This document shows positions 34,739 through 43,773 of a DNA stretch of 64,000 nucleotides, piece by piece. Origin of the DNA: Altererythrobacter epoxidivorans. Its GTDB lineage: Bacteria > Pseudomonadota > Alphaproteobacteria > Sphingomonadales > Sphingomonadaceae. Every line of letters begins with the position of its first letter. Positions within the stretch are counted from its first letter, which is position 1. The stretch spans positions 186,001-250,000 of the forward strand of contig NZ_CP012669.1 of the NCBI RefSeq assembly GCF_001281485.1, given 5' to 3'. Below the pieces are notes generated by a model, which was given only the letters and a program-made list of their open reading frames with translations, did not search any database and had not been told where the DNA came from. Position numbers and translations under genes: made by a program.

Positions 34739-35616
34739 TGCTGCGCCCGATACTCGCGTTCGTTGCTGCGCTTGCCTTGGTCTTGCCGGTCCCCGCGATG
34801 AGCTGGGGCTATTATGCGCATGGTATCACCGGGCGCATCGCCATGGCCAATGTCAGCCCGCAGGTTCAGGCCAAGGTCTATGCACTGTTGAAGCAGGACG
34901 CCGCGCTCGGCACGCCCGACTGTCCGATCGACACGGTCGAACAGCTTGCCAGCTGGGCCGACTGCGTCCGCCGCGAGGGCTGGCGCTGGGGTTATACCGC
35001 CGCCTGGCACTATCGCACCGCGCCGATCTGCGAGGCTTATGACGCGAGGCGCAACTGCCCGGGCGGCAATTGCGTGACCGCCCAGATAGATCGCAACCAC
35101 CGCATCCTCGCCGATGAAAGCCTGCCCGCGGCAGTCCGGCTGGAAGCGCTCGCATTCCTCGTCCATTTCGTCGGCGATGTTCACCAGCCGCTCCATTCGG
35201 GCGACAAGGAGGATCGCGGCGGGAACGGGCGAGAAGCAAGCTATGGCATCGTGCCTGACATGAACCTGCATTGGATCTGGGACGGAGCGCTGGCGGAACG
35301 CGCAGTGACAAGCGGCGCGGAGCCCATCGTGCGCCGCTATTCTGCGGAAGAGCGCGCCGCGCTGACCGGCGGCGATGCGGCGGAATGGGGCCGCGAAAGC
35401 TGGCAGATCGCGCGCGACTTCCTTTACCCGTCCGCATTCGACCGGCCCGTTTGCGAAGGCGAGCTGCCGGATGAAACCGCGCTCAGCCAGGAAGATATCG
35501 TCGAATCGGTCCCGGTGGCGCGCCGCCGTGTGCAGCAAGCGGGGCTGAGGATCGCTGACATGCTCGAGAGCGCTTTCGCCCCGGGACCCCTGCCTCTGCC
35601 CGAACGGGATCGATAG
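34738..35616 (+). CDS. Secreted S1/P1-type nuclease
   Basis: A 292-residue secreted zinc nuclease. The signal peptide ends near VPAMS and cleavage would leave Trp at the mature N-terminus (WGYYAHG), as required for zinc binding in P1 and S1 nucleases. Other ligands are expected in ASWADCV, AAWHY, FVGDVHQPLH and DMNLHWIWD. The fold is all-helical. It probably degrades single-stranded nucleic acid in the periplasm or outside. The start ATG at 34738 overlaps the GST stop; I see no separate ribosome-binding site. Confidence 0.88.
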   Translation: MLRPILAFVAALALVLPVPAMSWGYYAHGITGRIAMANVSPQVQAKVYALLKQDAALGTPDCPIDTVEQLASWADCVRREGWRWGYTAAWHYRTAPICEAYDARRNCPGGNCVTAQIDRNHRILADESLPAAVRLEALAFLVHFVGDVHQPLHSGDKEDRGGNGREASYGIVPDMNLHWIWDGALAERAVTSGAEPIVRRYSAEERAALTGGDAAEWGRESWQIARDFLYPSAFDRPVCEGELPDETALSQEDIVESVPVARRRVQQAGLRIADMLESAFAPGPLPLPERDR

Positions 35617-35622
35617 CCCTGA

Positions 35623-36090
35623 TCAGGGGATGCGTTCAGCCGGGTAGCGGGTGCCGTCCTTGCGCGCGTAGCCATCTGCATCGAACACCATGTCGATATC
35701 GGGATATTGCCCGCTGTCCTCGTTTCGCGAACCTGCGCTGATCGCAACGAACACGCATTCCGTGTCGGAGCGGTTGTGAAGCCTGTGGCCGTTCCGGACC
35801 CCTGCCGCCCAGGCGAGGACGTCGCCCGGCCGCACGATGGTTTCGCCTTCGTCCTCGATCAGAACGGCCTCGCCTTCCAGTATGACGACAAGCTCGTCCT
35901 GCGCGCTGTGCCAGTGCCGCTGGGAGGAATAGGCGCCCGGCTTCAGCGTCACATGGCTTGCGCCCAGCTTGGTCAGGCCAGCCACCGGGGCGAGCCGGCG
36001 ATACCAGCGTCCTTCCACATCGGCGTCGAAGGGCGCGGGATAACCCGTCGCATTGGTCTGCGCGATCTGCTCGAGGGCAAGTTTGGGCAT
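35623..36090 (-). CDS. Cupin-domain protein
   Basis: A 155-residue protein with one cupin domain (about residues 50-125). Cupin motif 1 is visible in GAYSSQRHWHSAQDELVVILEGEAVL with HWH, and motif 2 in NGHRLHNRSDTECVFV. The two His of motif 1, Glu and the His in motif 2 could bind a metal. Substrate unknown. The ATG at 36090 gives MPKLALEQ; an earlier ATG at 36144 overlaps the dapE start and is less likely. Divergent from dapE with only 52 bases between. Confidence 0.8.
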   Translation of the reverse strand: MPKLALEQIAQTNATGYPAPFDADVEGRWYRRLAPVAGLTKLGASHVTLKPGAYSSQRHWHSAQDELVVILEGEAVLIEDEGETIVRPGDVLAWAAGVRNGHRLHNRSDTECVFVAISAGSRNEDSGQYPDIDMVFDADGYARKDGTRYPAERIP

Positions 36091-36142
36091 GGCGGCTTTC
36101 TCCGTCTGGTCAGCGCTCCAAGCGTGGTCTAACTCCGATCCC

Positions 36143-37282
36143 ATGAGCGACGCCAGAAACTATGCCACGCAATTGATCGAAGCGCCCAGCGTCACGCCTG
36201 CAACGGGCCTCGTCTTCGACGTCATGGAAGCGCAATTGGCGCCGCTCGGTTTCGAAATCCATCGCTTCCGGCGGGGCAGCGGCCCTGCCGACAGCGACGA
36301 AGCACCGGTCGAAAACCTGTTCGCGATCCGCAAGGGGCCGGAAGGTTCGCGCCACCTCGCGTTTGCCGGACACCTCGACGTTGTCCCTCCGGGTGAAGGA
36401 TGGGCGAGCGCCCCCTTCGCACCCGAAATCCGCGGCGACCTTTTGTACGGACGCGGCGCGGTGGACATGAAGGGTGCCATCGCCTGCATGGTCGATGCCG
36501 TGGCGCAGGTGCCGCAGGACCACGGCACGATCAGTTTCATCATCACCGGTGACGAGGAAGGACCCGCGCTTCACGGTACGCGCGCCCTTATCGATTTCAT
36601 GCGCGAACATGGCCACCAGCCAGACCTGTGCCTTGTCGGCGAACCGACCAGCGTCAACCGGCTGGGCGACATGATGAAGATCGGACGGCGCGGTTCGGTC
36701 AATATCTGGCTCGAGGTCGAAGGTGTGCAGGGCCACGTCGCCTATCCGCACCTCGCCGATAATCCGCTTCCCAAGCTGGTCGCGATGCTCGCCGAACTCG
36801 AGGCGCTCGTGCTGGACGAAGGGACCGACTGGTTCCAGCCCTCCAATCTCGAGATCACGCACATTTCGGCGCCCAATCCAGCGCACAACGTCATTCCGGC
36901 CAAGGCAGAAGCGCGCATTTCCATCCGTTTCAACGATTGCCATACCGGCGCGGAACTGTCCGAGCGCGTGTCCCAGATCGCGGAGAAGCATGGCGGCAAG
37001 GCGCGGCCGATCATATCGGGTGAACCCTTCCTCACGCCGCCCGGCGAATTCAGCGACATCATCGCGGCGGCGGTGAAGGATGTAACGGGTATCGAGCCGG
37101 AGCCATCAACGAGCGGGGGTACTTCCGATGCGCGGTTCCTGCGCAGCGTTTGCCCGGTGATCGAATTCGGCCTGTGCAACGCGACAATGCATAAGCGTGA
37201 CGAGGCTGTGGCCTTGGCCGACCTCGATGCGCTAAGCCGTATCTACGAAGCTATCGCGAAGGCGGTACTGGCCGGGAAATAA
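36143..37282 (+). CDS. dapE: Succinyl-diaminopimelate desuccinylase
   Basis: Hydrolyses N-succinyl-LL-diaminopimelate in the succinylase branch of lysine and meso-DAP synthesis. 379 residues, M20 family. Zinc ligands lie in FAGHLDVVPPG (H and D), GRGAVDMKG, TGDEEGPALHG and the late CNATMHKR. The dimerisation domain (about 180-290) contains GHVAYPHLADNP. A DapE identity rather than another M20 peptidase is supported by SVTPATG and the TSGGTSDARF stretch. The ATG at 36143 is preferred over upstream in-frame codons. dapB is 3 kb away. Confidence 0.93.
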   Translation: MSDARNYATQLIEAPSVTPATGLVFDVMEAQLAPLGFEIHRFRRGSGPADSDEAPVENLFAIRKGPEGSRHLAFAGHLDVVPPGEGWASAPFAPEIRGDLLYGRGAVDMKGAIACMVDAVAQVPQDHGTISFIITGDEEGPALHGTRALIDFMREHGHQPDLCLVGEPTSVNRLGDMMKIGRRGSVNIWLEVEGVQGHVAYPHLADNPLPKLVAMLAELEALVLDEGTDWFQPSNLEITHISAPNPAHNVIPAKAEARISIRFNDCHTGAELSERVSQIAEKHGGKARPIISGEPFLTPPGEFSDIIAAAVKDVTGIEPEPSTSGGTSDARFLRSVCPVIEFGLCNATMHKRDEAVALADLDALSRIYEAIAKAVLAGK

Positions 37283-37296
37283 AGGGAGGGTCGCCC

Positions 37297-38532
37297 ATGC
37301 GCGCCTGGTTTGCAATTCCACTGTGGCAGCGCGTTGTCGGCGCTCTTATCCTCGGCATCCTGACCGGCTGGCTGTGGGGGCCGGGCGCGGAAAGCATCAA
37401 GATCATCGGCGATATCTTCGTCGCCTTCATCAAGATGCTGGTCGTCCCGCTGATCTTTTTCAGCCTGGTGGCAGGCGTCGCCAGTATCGGCGACCTCCGC
37501 AAGCTCGGCAGCGTCGGCTGGCGCGCCTTGTTGCTGTTCGTGATAACGGGCCAGATCGCAGTCTGGCTCGGCCTGTTCCTCGGCACGGTGGTTCAGCCCG
37601 GTACCGGCGTCGATACCTCGATGATCGAGATGGGGGCGATCCCCCAACCCAACGAGACGACCTGGCGCGACATGGTCATGGGCATGATCCCGCAAAGCCC
37701 GGTGCAGGTGATGGCAGACGTCAACGTCCTGCCGCTGATCGTGTTTTCCATGCTGCTCGGCATCGGCATCCTGATGGCGAAGGAAGAAGGCGAGCCGGTC
37801 CTCAAGATCTTCGATAGCGGCAGTGTGGTGATGCAGAAGGTCACCATGATCGTGATGGAACTGACCCCCTTCGGCGTGTTCGCACTGATGGCTTGGGTCG
37901 CCGGTACGCTGGGGCTCGATGCGCTGGCCGCGCTCGGCAAGCTCGTGTTCCTCAACTATCTCGGCTGCCTCCTGATCATCGGCGTCATGTATTCCTCGAT
38001 GATCAAGTTCATCGCCAAGCTGCCGGTGGTGGATTTCTTCCGCGGCATCGTGGATGCGATCGCGGTCAGTTATTCCACCGCCAGTTCCAACGCGACGCTG
38101 CCGGTAACGCTGCGCTGCGCGGAGCGGAACCTCGGCGTGAGCAATTCGGTGGCGAGCTTCGTCATCAGTCTCGGCGCGACGATCAACATGAACGGCACGG
38201 CGATGTATCTCGGCCTTGCCACCCTGTTCGGCGCGCAGATCTTCGGCGTGGACCTGACCTGGGGCGACTACTTCCTGATCTCGGTCCTCGGAACGCTGGG
38301 CGCGGTTGGCGCGGCCGGCATTCCCGGCGCTGGCCTGATCATGATGGCGCTGGTGTTCGGAGCGGTCGGCGTGCCGCTCGAAACGATCGCTTTCGTGGCT
38401 GGCGTGGACCGGATCATGGACATGATGCGCACCACCACCAACGTCAGCGGCGATGCTGCTGTTGCGACGACGGTGGCGAGCCTGACGGGCGAAATCGACC
38501 GTGCCGAGATGATCAGCGCGGACGACGTCTGA
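37297..38532 (+). CDS. Dicarboxylate/amino acid:cation symporter (DAACS family)
   Basis: A 411-residue inner-membrane transporter that takes up C4-dicarboxylates or acidic amino acids with Na+ or H+. Eight helices and two re-entrant hairpins are expected; the first hairpin contains SYSTASSNATLPVTL, with the serine-rich motif, and ATINMNGTAMY lies in the Na+-site helix. AAGIPGAGLIMMALV is the second hairpin, and GVDRIMDMMRTTTNV is the C-terminal substrate-binding helix. Substrate preference between glutamate, aspartate and succinate cannot be decided. It follows dapE by 14 bases and may share its transcript. Confidence 0.92.
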   Translation: MRAWFAIPLWQRVVGALILGILTGWLWGPGAESIKIIGDIFVAFIKMLVVPLIFFSLVAGVASIGDLRKLGSVGWRALLLFVITGQIAVWLGLFLGTVVQPGTGVDTSMIEMGAIPQPNETTWRDMVMGMIPQSPVQVMADVNVLPLIVFSMLLGIGILMAKEEGEPVLKIFDSGSVVMQKVTMIVMELTPFGVFALMAWVAGTLGLDALAALGKLVFLNYLGCLLIIGVMYSSMIKFIAKLPVVDFFRGIVDAIAVSYSTASSNATLPVTLRCAERNLGVSNSVASFVISLGATINMNGTAMYLGLATLFGAQIFGVDLTWGDYFLISVLGTLGAVGAAGIPGAGLIMMALVFGAVGVPLETIAFVAGVDRIMDMMRTTTNVSGDAAVATTVASLTGEIDRAEMISADDV

Positions 38533-38535
38533 CGA

Positions 38536-38958
38536 TTATTCGGGGGCGTCGCCGTCCCCGGTCGTGGCCGGTTCGGCGCAATTCTGGCTGCACTTCGCAG
38601 CGCTCGAGGGGTTGAGCCTGCCGCTCACCCTGATGGTCGCGCCGCTCCCGACCTTGTAGGCGGCGGCATCGGTATTCTCGAGCGGGTCGCCGCTCGCCAG
38701 TGTCTGTACCGGAGCGGAACCTTGCCGCGTTGAACGGGTGCGCGCCCGCGTCGTGGTACGCCGCGCATTCTGGTTGCGGAGTTGCTGGGTTGCAGAGCCG
38801 ATGCTGCCGGCAACCGCATCGCCCAGCGAACGGCTGGCCTTGCCCGTCTGGCTGGAACCCGAAAGAACCGCTGCCGTTTCGGCGGCATCCTGTGCCGCGG
38901 CCTGGCTAGCGGCCAGCGCGAGCGCCGATCCTGCGATCAGAGCGATTAGCTTGGTCAT
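38536..38958 (-). CDS. Secreted protein of unknown function
   Basis: A 140-residue predicted secreted protein. A signal peptide (MTKLIALIAGSALALAASQAAAQ) is followed by an alanine-, threonine-, serine- and arginine-rich stretch, with RTTTRARTRSTR basic in the middle, and a C-terminal part with two cysteines (AKCSQNCAEP) that may form a disulfide. No known domain. The second of two adjacent ATGs (38958) has AGGAGG at the better distance of five bases. It faces the symporter gene tail to tail with three bases between. Confidence 0.65.
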   Translation of the reverse strand: MTKLIALIAGSALALAASQAAAQDAAETAAVLSGSSQTGKASRSLGDAVAGSIGSATQQLRNQNARRTTTRARTRSTRQGSAPVQTLASGDPLENTDAAAYKVGSGATIRVSGRLNPSSAAKCSQNCAEPATTGDGDAPE

Positions 38959-39056
38959 CATGCCCTCCTTGCATCCAGAGCGCGGGAATTGTGCGCTTCG
39001 CTTGGCTGCTTGGCAAGTTTGCCGGATTGGCGGGTCCCGCAATCGGACAAGGAAGG

Positions 39057-39707
39057 TCAGCGACCTTTCGGTTTCTCGAGGACTTTCTTCTTGAAGCTGC
39101 ACAGGTCGACCACCGGACACCGCCAGCACTCGGGCGTACGTGCCTTGCAGACATAGCGGCCGTGCAGGATCAGCCAGTGGTGAGCGCCTAGCCGGAAGGG
39201 CTGGGGAACGCGCTTTTCGAGCTTCGCCTCGACCTGTTCGGGCGTCTTGCCCTTGGCAAGGCCGGTGCGGTTGCCGACGCGCAGGATGTGCGTATCGACC
39301 GCGAAGGTTTCCTGCCTGAACCAGCAATTGAGCACGACGTTCGCCGTCTTGCGCCCGACGCCGGGCAGACGGACGAGGTCTTCGCGCGTGTCGGGCACCT
39401 CGCCGCCGTATTCATCGACCAGCAGCTGCGAAAGCAGGATCACGTTCTTGGCCTTGGAATTGAACAGGCCGATTGTCTTGATGTGCTCTTTCAGCCCATC
39501 CTCGCCGAGTGCCAGCATTTGCTGGGGCGTTTCGACCTCGCGAAACAGTGTCCTGGTGGCCTTGTTGACGCCCACGTCGGTCGCCTGCGCCGATAGAGCC
39601 ACCGCCACCACCAGCTGGTAGCAATTGCCGTATTCCAGCTCGGTTTCCGGATCGGGATTGTCTTCTGCCAGCCGGCGGAAGAACTCGAAAATCTGGTCCT
39701 TGGTCAT
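39057..39707 (-). CDS. nth: Endonuclease III (DNA glycosylase/AP lyase)
   Basis: Removes oxidised pyrimidines and cuts at abasic sites in base-excision repair. 216 residues. The helix-hairpin-helix is LPGVGRKTA, with the catalytic Lys of that motif, and the catalytic Asp is in VDTHILRV. The four-cysteine iron-sulfur cluster motif C-x6-C-x2-C-x5-C is intact in CKARTPECWRCPVVDLC. The start overlaps the stop of the membrane-protein gene by four bases (ATGA). Last gene of the dapB operon. Confidence 0.96.
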   Translation of the reverse strand: MTKDQIFEFFRRLAEDNPDPETELEYGNCYQLVVAVALSAQATDVGVNKATRTLFREVETPQQMLALGEDGLKEHIKTIGLFNSKAKNVILLSQLLVDEYGGEVPDTREDLVRLPGVGRKTANVVLNCWFRQETFAVDTHILRVGNRTGLAKGKTPEQVEAKLEKRVPQPFRLGAHHWLILHGRYVCKARTPECWRCPVVDLCSFKKKVLEKPKGR

Positions 39708-40072
39708 GCCGATGGCCTGCGCAATCCCTTAACGCCGGCCCGCAGGAAAGGCAGTGCGGCAATCGCCCAGATCGCCGTCCAGACGGCCATTGCCCCTGCG
39801 TGGCCGTTCCACAGCCACTCGCTTTTGAAAAGCGGTATCCAGAGGAGCGCGGCGATCCCGGCCATCACGGCACAGATCGTCCAGCCTGCCGCCGGAGGAA
39901 ACGCGTGACGGGCGTTGAGGAAATAAGCCACCGGAAGAACGAAGGTCGCAAACCCGCTGAATTGCGCAGGCGCGGCATAGGTGTTCGGACCGCCCGGGCC
40001 GATCATGAAAAAACCGATGACGAACAGGATCAGGCCCAGGAAAATACCGCCGACAATTCCGAGTATATTCAC
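39704..40072 (-). CDS. Small polytopic membrane protein
   Basis: A 122-residue protein with four predicted transmembrane segments, starting with VNILGIVGGIFLGLILFVIGFF, then FATFVLPVAYFL, ICAVMAGIAALLWIPLF and AVWTAIWAIAALPFL. No catalytic motif and no domain I recognise. GTG at 40072 overlaps the dapB stop (GTGA) and its own stop overlaps the nth start (ATGA), so it is tightly coupled to both. The context suggests a housekeeping unit; function unknown. Confidence 0.72.
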   Translation of the reverse strand: MNILGIVGGIFLGLILFVIGFFMIGPGGPNTYAAPAQFSGFATFVLPVAYFLNARHAFPPAAGWTICAVMAGIAALLWIPLFKSEWLWNGHAGAMAVWTAIWAIAALPFLRAGVKGLRRPSA

Positions 40073-40797
40073 AGGTCGAGGACGTCCTGCATGGTATAGC
40101 GGCCGGGCTGCCTGCCGATCAGCCATTCTCCGGCCTTCACTGCGCCGCGTGCAAAGATCATCCGGTTTTCGGCGTTGTGGGTCAGGGTTACGCGCTCTTC
40201 GTCGCCTGCGAAAATCACACTGTGGTCGCCCGCGACGGTGCCTCCGCGCAGCGCGGCAAAGCCGATTGCGCCCTTGGCACGAGCGCCGGTATGGCCGTCG
40301 CGCCCGCTTTCCCTGGCCGCTGCAAGATCGACGCCTCGCCCGTCTGCAGCAGCTTCGCCCAGCAGCAGCGCCGTTCCCGAGGGTGCATCGACCTTCATCC
40401 GGTGATGCATTTCGACGATTTCGATGTCCCAGTCGGGGCCGAGCTTCGATGCCGCCTCTTTCACGAGGTGCGCGAGCAGCGTCACGCCGAGCGAGGTATT
40501 GCCGGTCTGCAGTACCGGTATCGCGCGTGCCACATCGTCGATCGCGGCGTGGTGTTCCTCGCCAAGGCCCGTGGTACCGATCACCACCGGGATACCGGCC
40601 ACGCGTGCGGCATCGAGGTTGGCGATGAGCGCGCCGGGAGCGGAGAAATCGACCAGCACATCGCATTGCGTGGCGAGCGGACCCGGCTTGTCGCCCTGGT
40701 CGACACCGCCGGCATAGTCATGCCCCGCGTCCGCTATCGCCTGCTGCAATGCGTGGCCCATGCGTCCCGCACTGCCGATCACTCCGAACCTTGGCAT
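40069..40797 (-). CDS. dapB: 4-hydroxy-tetrahydrodipicolinate reductase
   Basis: NAD(P)H-dependent reduction of hydroxy-tetrahydrodipicolinate in lysine and DAP synthesis. 242 residues, slightly shorter than the E. coli enzyme (273). The nucleotide motif is GSAGRMGHALQ at the N-terminus; the signature VEMHHRMKVDAPSGTAL carries the active His-His and Lys, and the phosphate-binding region is near GTTGLGEEH. First gene of an operon with a membrane protein and nth. ATG 40797 has GAAAAAG-like sequence upstream only. Confidence 0.94.
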   Translation of the reverse strand: MPRFGVIGSAGRMGHALQQAIADAGHDYAGGVDQGDKPGPLATQCDVLVDFSAPGALIANLDAARVAGIPVVIGTTGLGEEHHAAIDDVARAIPVLQTGNTSLGVTLLAHLVKEAASKLGPDWDIEIVEMHHRMKVDAPSGTALLLGEAAADGRGVDLAAARESGRDGHTGARAKGAIGFAALRGGTVAGDHSVIFAGDEERVTLTHNAENRMIFARGAVKAGEWLIGRQPGRYTMQDVLDL

Positions 40798-40805
40798 CTT
40801 TTTCC

Positions 40806-41858
40806 TCAGTCTCCGCGCTTGGCCTGCCTGAGCAGGAAAGCATTGAGTCCTGCGAAATAGGCTTTCTGGTCGTCATACATGGCCATGTGGCTGCCCTCAG
40901 TGGCGACCAATTCGCCTTGGGGCAACTTCTTTGCCATCGCGGCCATGTGCGCCGGGTCCATCGTGTCGTGCTTGCCCGAAATCACCAGCGTCGGGACACC
41001 GATCTTGGCAAGGTCTTCGAACCTGTCCCAATCTTCCAGCAGGCCGCTTGCGCCCAGTTCGCTCGGCCCCTGCATCAATACGTAAACGTGCTGGTTCATT
41101 TGGGCGAAGCCGTAATTGACCGGTTCCGGCCATTCGGCGGCAGGACGGCGCAGGATATGCTTCTCGTAAAATTCTGGCATCAGGATCCCCATGTAATCGG
41201 GATCGTCGATCTTGCCCTCTGCCTCAAGTTGCTCGACCCGTGCCAGCTTTTCAGGGGCCATCTGCGGCTTCAACACCTCGTCGGCATAGCGGTTGTAGGC
41301 GGGAATCGAAGCCATCATGTTCGAAATGACGAGGCATTTGACCTCGCCGGGATGGGCAAGGGCATATTCAATGGCGAGGATCCCGCCCCAGCTATGCCCC
41401 AACAGGCAGAAATTGCTGCCGTCGCCGCCGATCGCTTCGCGCACCTGGTCGACCTCGTCGACGAAGCGCGGGATGGTCCACAGTGCATCGTTATCGGGCT
41501 TGTCGCTGCGTCCTGCGCCGAGCTGGTCGTAGCGATAATATTCGACTGCCGTCCCCGGCAGGAAACTGTCGAAGGCGCCGAAATAGTCGCTGGTGCCGCC
41601 CGGTCCGCCGTGAAGCAGCAAGAGCTTCATTTCGGGATTGTTGCCGGTCCGCTTGATCCAGACATTGTGCGGCCCGTCTGACGTGTCGATGGAGACAAGG
41701 CGCTCGCCCCCGGACCAGCCATCATCGAGCAAGCTTCCATCGAGATAGGCGGCAAGATCGCGCGCGGGCTCGGTCGGTGTCGAAGTGCCGTCATCTTCGA
41801 TCTTCACGCAGCCGGTGATTGCAAGGCCAAGCGCGGCCAGTGCCAGGATTTGCTTCAT
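40806..41858 (-). CDS. Proline iminopeptidase-like alpha/beta hydrolase lipoprotein
   Basis: A 350-residue alpha/beta hydrolase of the S33 type. The signal ends in lipobox ITGC. The oxyanion region is LHGGPGGTSDYF, the nucleophile serine is in GHSWGGILAIEYA, Asp is probably in SGKHDTM and His in EGSHMAMY. HGGPG and the YRYDQLGAGRSD block favour proline iminopeptidase over esterase. Lipidation places it in the periplasm. Residues to 41939 upstream lie outside the family, so I use the ATG at 41858. It lies just before dapB on the same strand. Confidence 0.86.
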   Translation of the reverse strand: MKQILALAALGLAITGCVKIEDDGTSTPTEPARDLAAYLDGSLLDDGWSGGERLVSIDTSDGPHNVWIKRTGNNPEMKLLLLHGGPGGTSDYFGAFDSFLPGTAVEYYRYDQLGAGRSDKPDNDALWTIPRFVDEVDQVREAIGGDGSNFCLLGHSWGGILAIEYALAHPGEVKCLVISNMMASIPAYNRYADEVLKPQMAPEKLARVEQLEAEGKIDDPDYMGILMPEFYEKHILRRPAAEWPEPVNYGFAQMNQHVYVLMQGPSELGASGLLEDWDRFEDLAKIGVPTLVISGKHDTMDPAHMAAMAKKLPQGELVATEGSHMAMYDDQKAYFAGLNAFLLRQAKRGD

Positions 41859-41957
41859 TGAATGTCTCCCCCCGCGACCCCGGATGAAGCTATCACGGGC
41901 GCGCTGGCGCTCCAAGCGGATAGCTGCCGGGCGAAGCATGGGCTATGGGGCTGTTCC

Positions 41958-42671
41958 ATGGAGAAACCACGCAGCATCGTCATCCTTACAGGGGCCGGGA
42001 TCTCGGCCGAAAGCGGCATCGACACTTTCCGCGACGCTGGCGGGTTATGGGAGCAGCACAGGGTGGAAGATGTCGCCACGCCCGAAGGGTTTGCACGCGA
42101 TCCCGAGCTGGTCCTAGGCTTCTACGACATGCGGCGTGCGGCATTGGCGAATGTGAGGCCCAACGCAGCGCACGAGGCACTGGCGCGGCTCGATGCCGAA
42201 TTTTCCGGCGAGTTGCTGATCGTCACCCAGAATGTCGACGACCTGCACGAAAGGGCAGGGGCGAGGCGTGTTCTGCATATGCATGGCGAATTGAAGAGCG
42301 CGCTGTGCTCTTCTTGCGAGATGCGCAGCCCGTGGGATGCACCGATGAGCGCCGATGAAGCGGGAGCCCGCCCGCCTTGCCCGGTGTGCCAGGCACCCAG
42401 CCTGCGGCCCGATGTCGTGTGGTTCGGCGAAATGCCCTACCAGATGGAACGGATCTATCGTGCGATCAGGAAGGCCGACCTGTTTGTCAGCATTGGTACC
42501 AGCGGCGCGGTCTATCCCGCAGCCGGCTTCGTGCGCGATGCGCGCGATCTCGGCGCGCGAGCGCTCGAGCTGAACCTTGAGCGGAGCGAAGGCTCGCACT
42601 GGTTCCATGAAAGTCGACAGGGAAGGGCGGGTGAACTGGTGCCGGAGTGGGTTGAGGAAATACTGGGATGA
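41958..42671 (+). CDS. cobB: NAD-dependent protein deacylase (sirtuin)
   Basis: A 237-residue class III sirtuin. GAGISAESGIDTFRD at residues 12-26 is the NAD-binding motif and NVDDLHERAG holds the conserved Asn-Asp. The catalytic His is in HMHGEL. The zinc ribbon is CSSC...CPVC. The residues typical of Sir2 class III (Tyr and Arg after FYDMRRAALA) are present and suggest desuccinylase or deacetylase activity. ATG at 41958 is preferred; the frame is open further upstream over the opposite-strand promoter. The stop overlaps the GFA gene start (ATGA). Confidence 0.92.
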   Translation: MEKPRSIVILTGAGISAESGIDTFRDAGGLWEQHRVEDVATPEGFARDPELVLGFYDMRRAALANVRPNAAHEALARLDAEFSGELLIVTQNVDDLHERAGARRVLHMHGELKSALCSSCEMRSPWDAPMSADEAGARPPCPVCQAPSLRPDVVWFGEMPYQMERIYRAIRKADLFVSIGTSGAVYPAAGFVRDARDLGARALELNLERSEGSHWFHESRQGRAGELVPEWVEEILG

Positions 42672-43006
42672 ACGGGCACGAAGGTTCATGCCATTGCGGC
42701 GCAATCCGCATCGAATTGCGCGACGAACCGCGCGAAGCGACCGAGTGCAATTGCTCGATCTGTCGCCGAACGGCCGGGCTTTGGCATTATTGCTCGCCCG
42801 ACGCTGTGTCGGTCGCGGGAGAGGCGACCGGCTACGTTCAGGGCGACCGGATGCTCACGACGTGGCACTGCGACAGATGCGGTTGTACGACGCACTGGAC
42901 CGCGATCGATCCTGCTTACGAGCGGATGGGTGTGAACCTCAGGATGTTCGAGCCCAGCCTATGGGAAAACCTGCCTCGGAAGCAGGTTGACGGAGCCAGT
43001 TTCTAA
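42668..43006 (+). CDS. GFA-family protein (glutathione-dependent formaldehyde-activating-like)
   Basis: A 112-residue zinc protein of the GFA/CENP-V fold. Zinc ligands fall in GSCHCGAI, ECNCSICRR and CDRCGC, giving the usual seven-cysteine pattern. The family founder was reported to promote glutathione-formaldehyde condensation; activity of most members is untested. It overlaps the sirtuin gene by four bases. Its stop (TAA) overlaps the stop (TAG) of the convergent moeB-like gene. Confidence 0.86.
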   Translation: MNGHEGSCHCGAIRIELRDEPREATECNCSICRRTAGLWHYCSPDAVSVAGEATGYVQGDRMLTTWHCDRCGCTTHWTAIDPAYERMGVNLRMFEPSLWENLPRKQVDGASF

Positions 43007-43773
43007 CCGGCGCCGCAGCCGTTGCACTCGGGATCCTTGGCTATCGTCAGCGTCCGCATCCCCGGTTTCATCCCGTCGAGGATGTGCAGCTTGCCCCATT
43101 GCGGATCGCCCAGCGCGCTGACACCGTCGAGCAGGATGCGCACCGCCTGCATTGCGGCGAAAGTCCCGATCCAGCCCGCCATCGCGCCCAGCATCCCGTC
43201 ATCGGCGCAGGTATCGCAGTCTTCCGCATCGAAAGCGTCGCCGACGAAACAGCGATAGCATGGCTGGGCGTCCCTGTGCCCTGCAAAGGCACCGACCTGG
43301 CCCTGAAAGCGACCGACCGCAGCAGAAAGCAGCGGAATGCCCGCCGCTACACAGCTGTCCGAAACCGCGAGGCGGGTGGCGAAATTGTCGGTCCCATCGA
43401 GGACAAGGTCGATGCCCTCCAGCAGTTCAGCGGCATTGTCGCGGTCGATCCTGCGGTCGCTGATCGTGACGTCGAGCGCCTCGTCGAAATTGGCGAGCCA
43501 GCGCCGCGCGGCCACGGCCTTGCCATGCCCGACATCGCGGGTGGTGAAGATCGTCTGCCGCTGGAGGTTCGACACATCGACATCGTCGTCATCGACCAGC
43601 ACCAGCCGCCCGATGCCCGACGCGGCGAGATATTGCAGCGCGGGCGATCCGATACCGCCAAGGCCGATCACTGCCACGCTCTTTTGCGAAAGCGCGACCT
43701 GCCCTGCGCCGCCGATTTCGGGCAGGACGATGTGGCGCGCAAACCGTTCGAGCCGCTTTTCATCGAGGTTCAT
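43003..43773 (-). CDS. MoeB/ThiF-family adenylyltransferase
   Basis: A 256-residue E1-like enzyme that adenylates the C-terminal Gly-Gly of a ubiquitin-like sulfur carrier (MoaD or ThiS). The ATP motif is GLGGIGSPALQYLA (about residue 38), the Arg/Asp set lies near VSNLQRQTIF, and zinc is bound by CYRC and the late ECNGCG. Catalytic LDGTDNF is present. MoeB or ThiF cannot be separated without other pathway genes, none of which is adjacent. The start overlaps the DUF983 stop (ATGA). Confidence 0.9.
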   Translation of the reverse strand: MNLDEKRLERFARHIVLPEIGGAGQVALSQKSVAVIGLGGIGSPALQYLAASGIGRLVLVDDDDVDVSNLQRQTIFTTRDVGHGKAVAARRWLANFDEALDVTISDRRIDRDNAAELLEGIDLVLDGTDNFATRLAVSDSCVAAGIPLLSAAVGRFQGQVGAFAGHRDAQPCYRCFVGDAFDAEDCDTCADDGMLGAMAGWIGTFAAMQAVRILLDGVSALGDPQWGKLHILDGMKPGMRTLTIAKDPECNGCGAG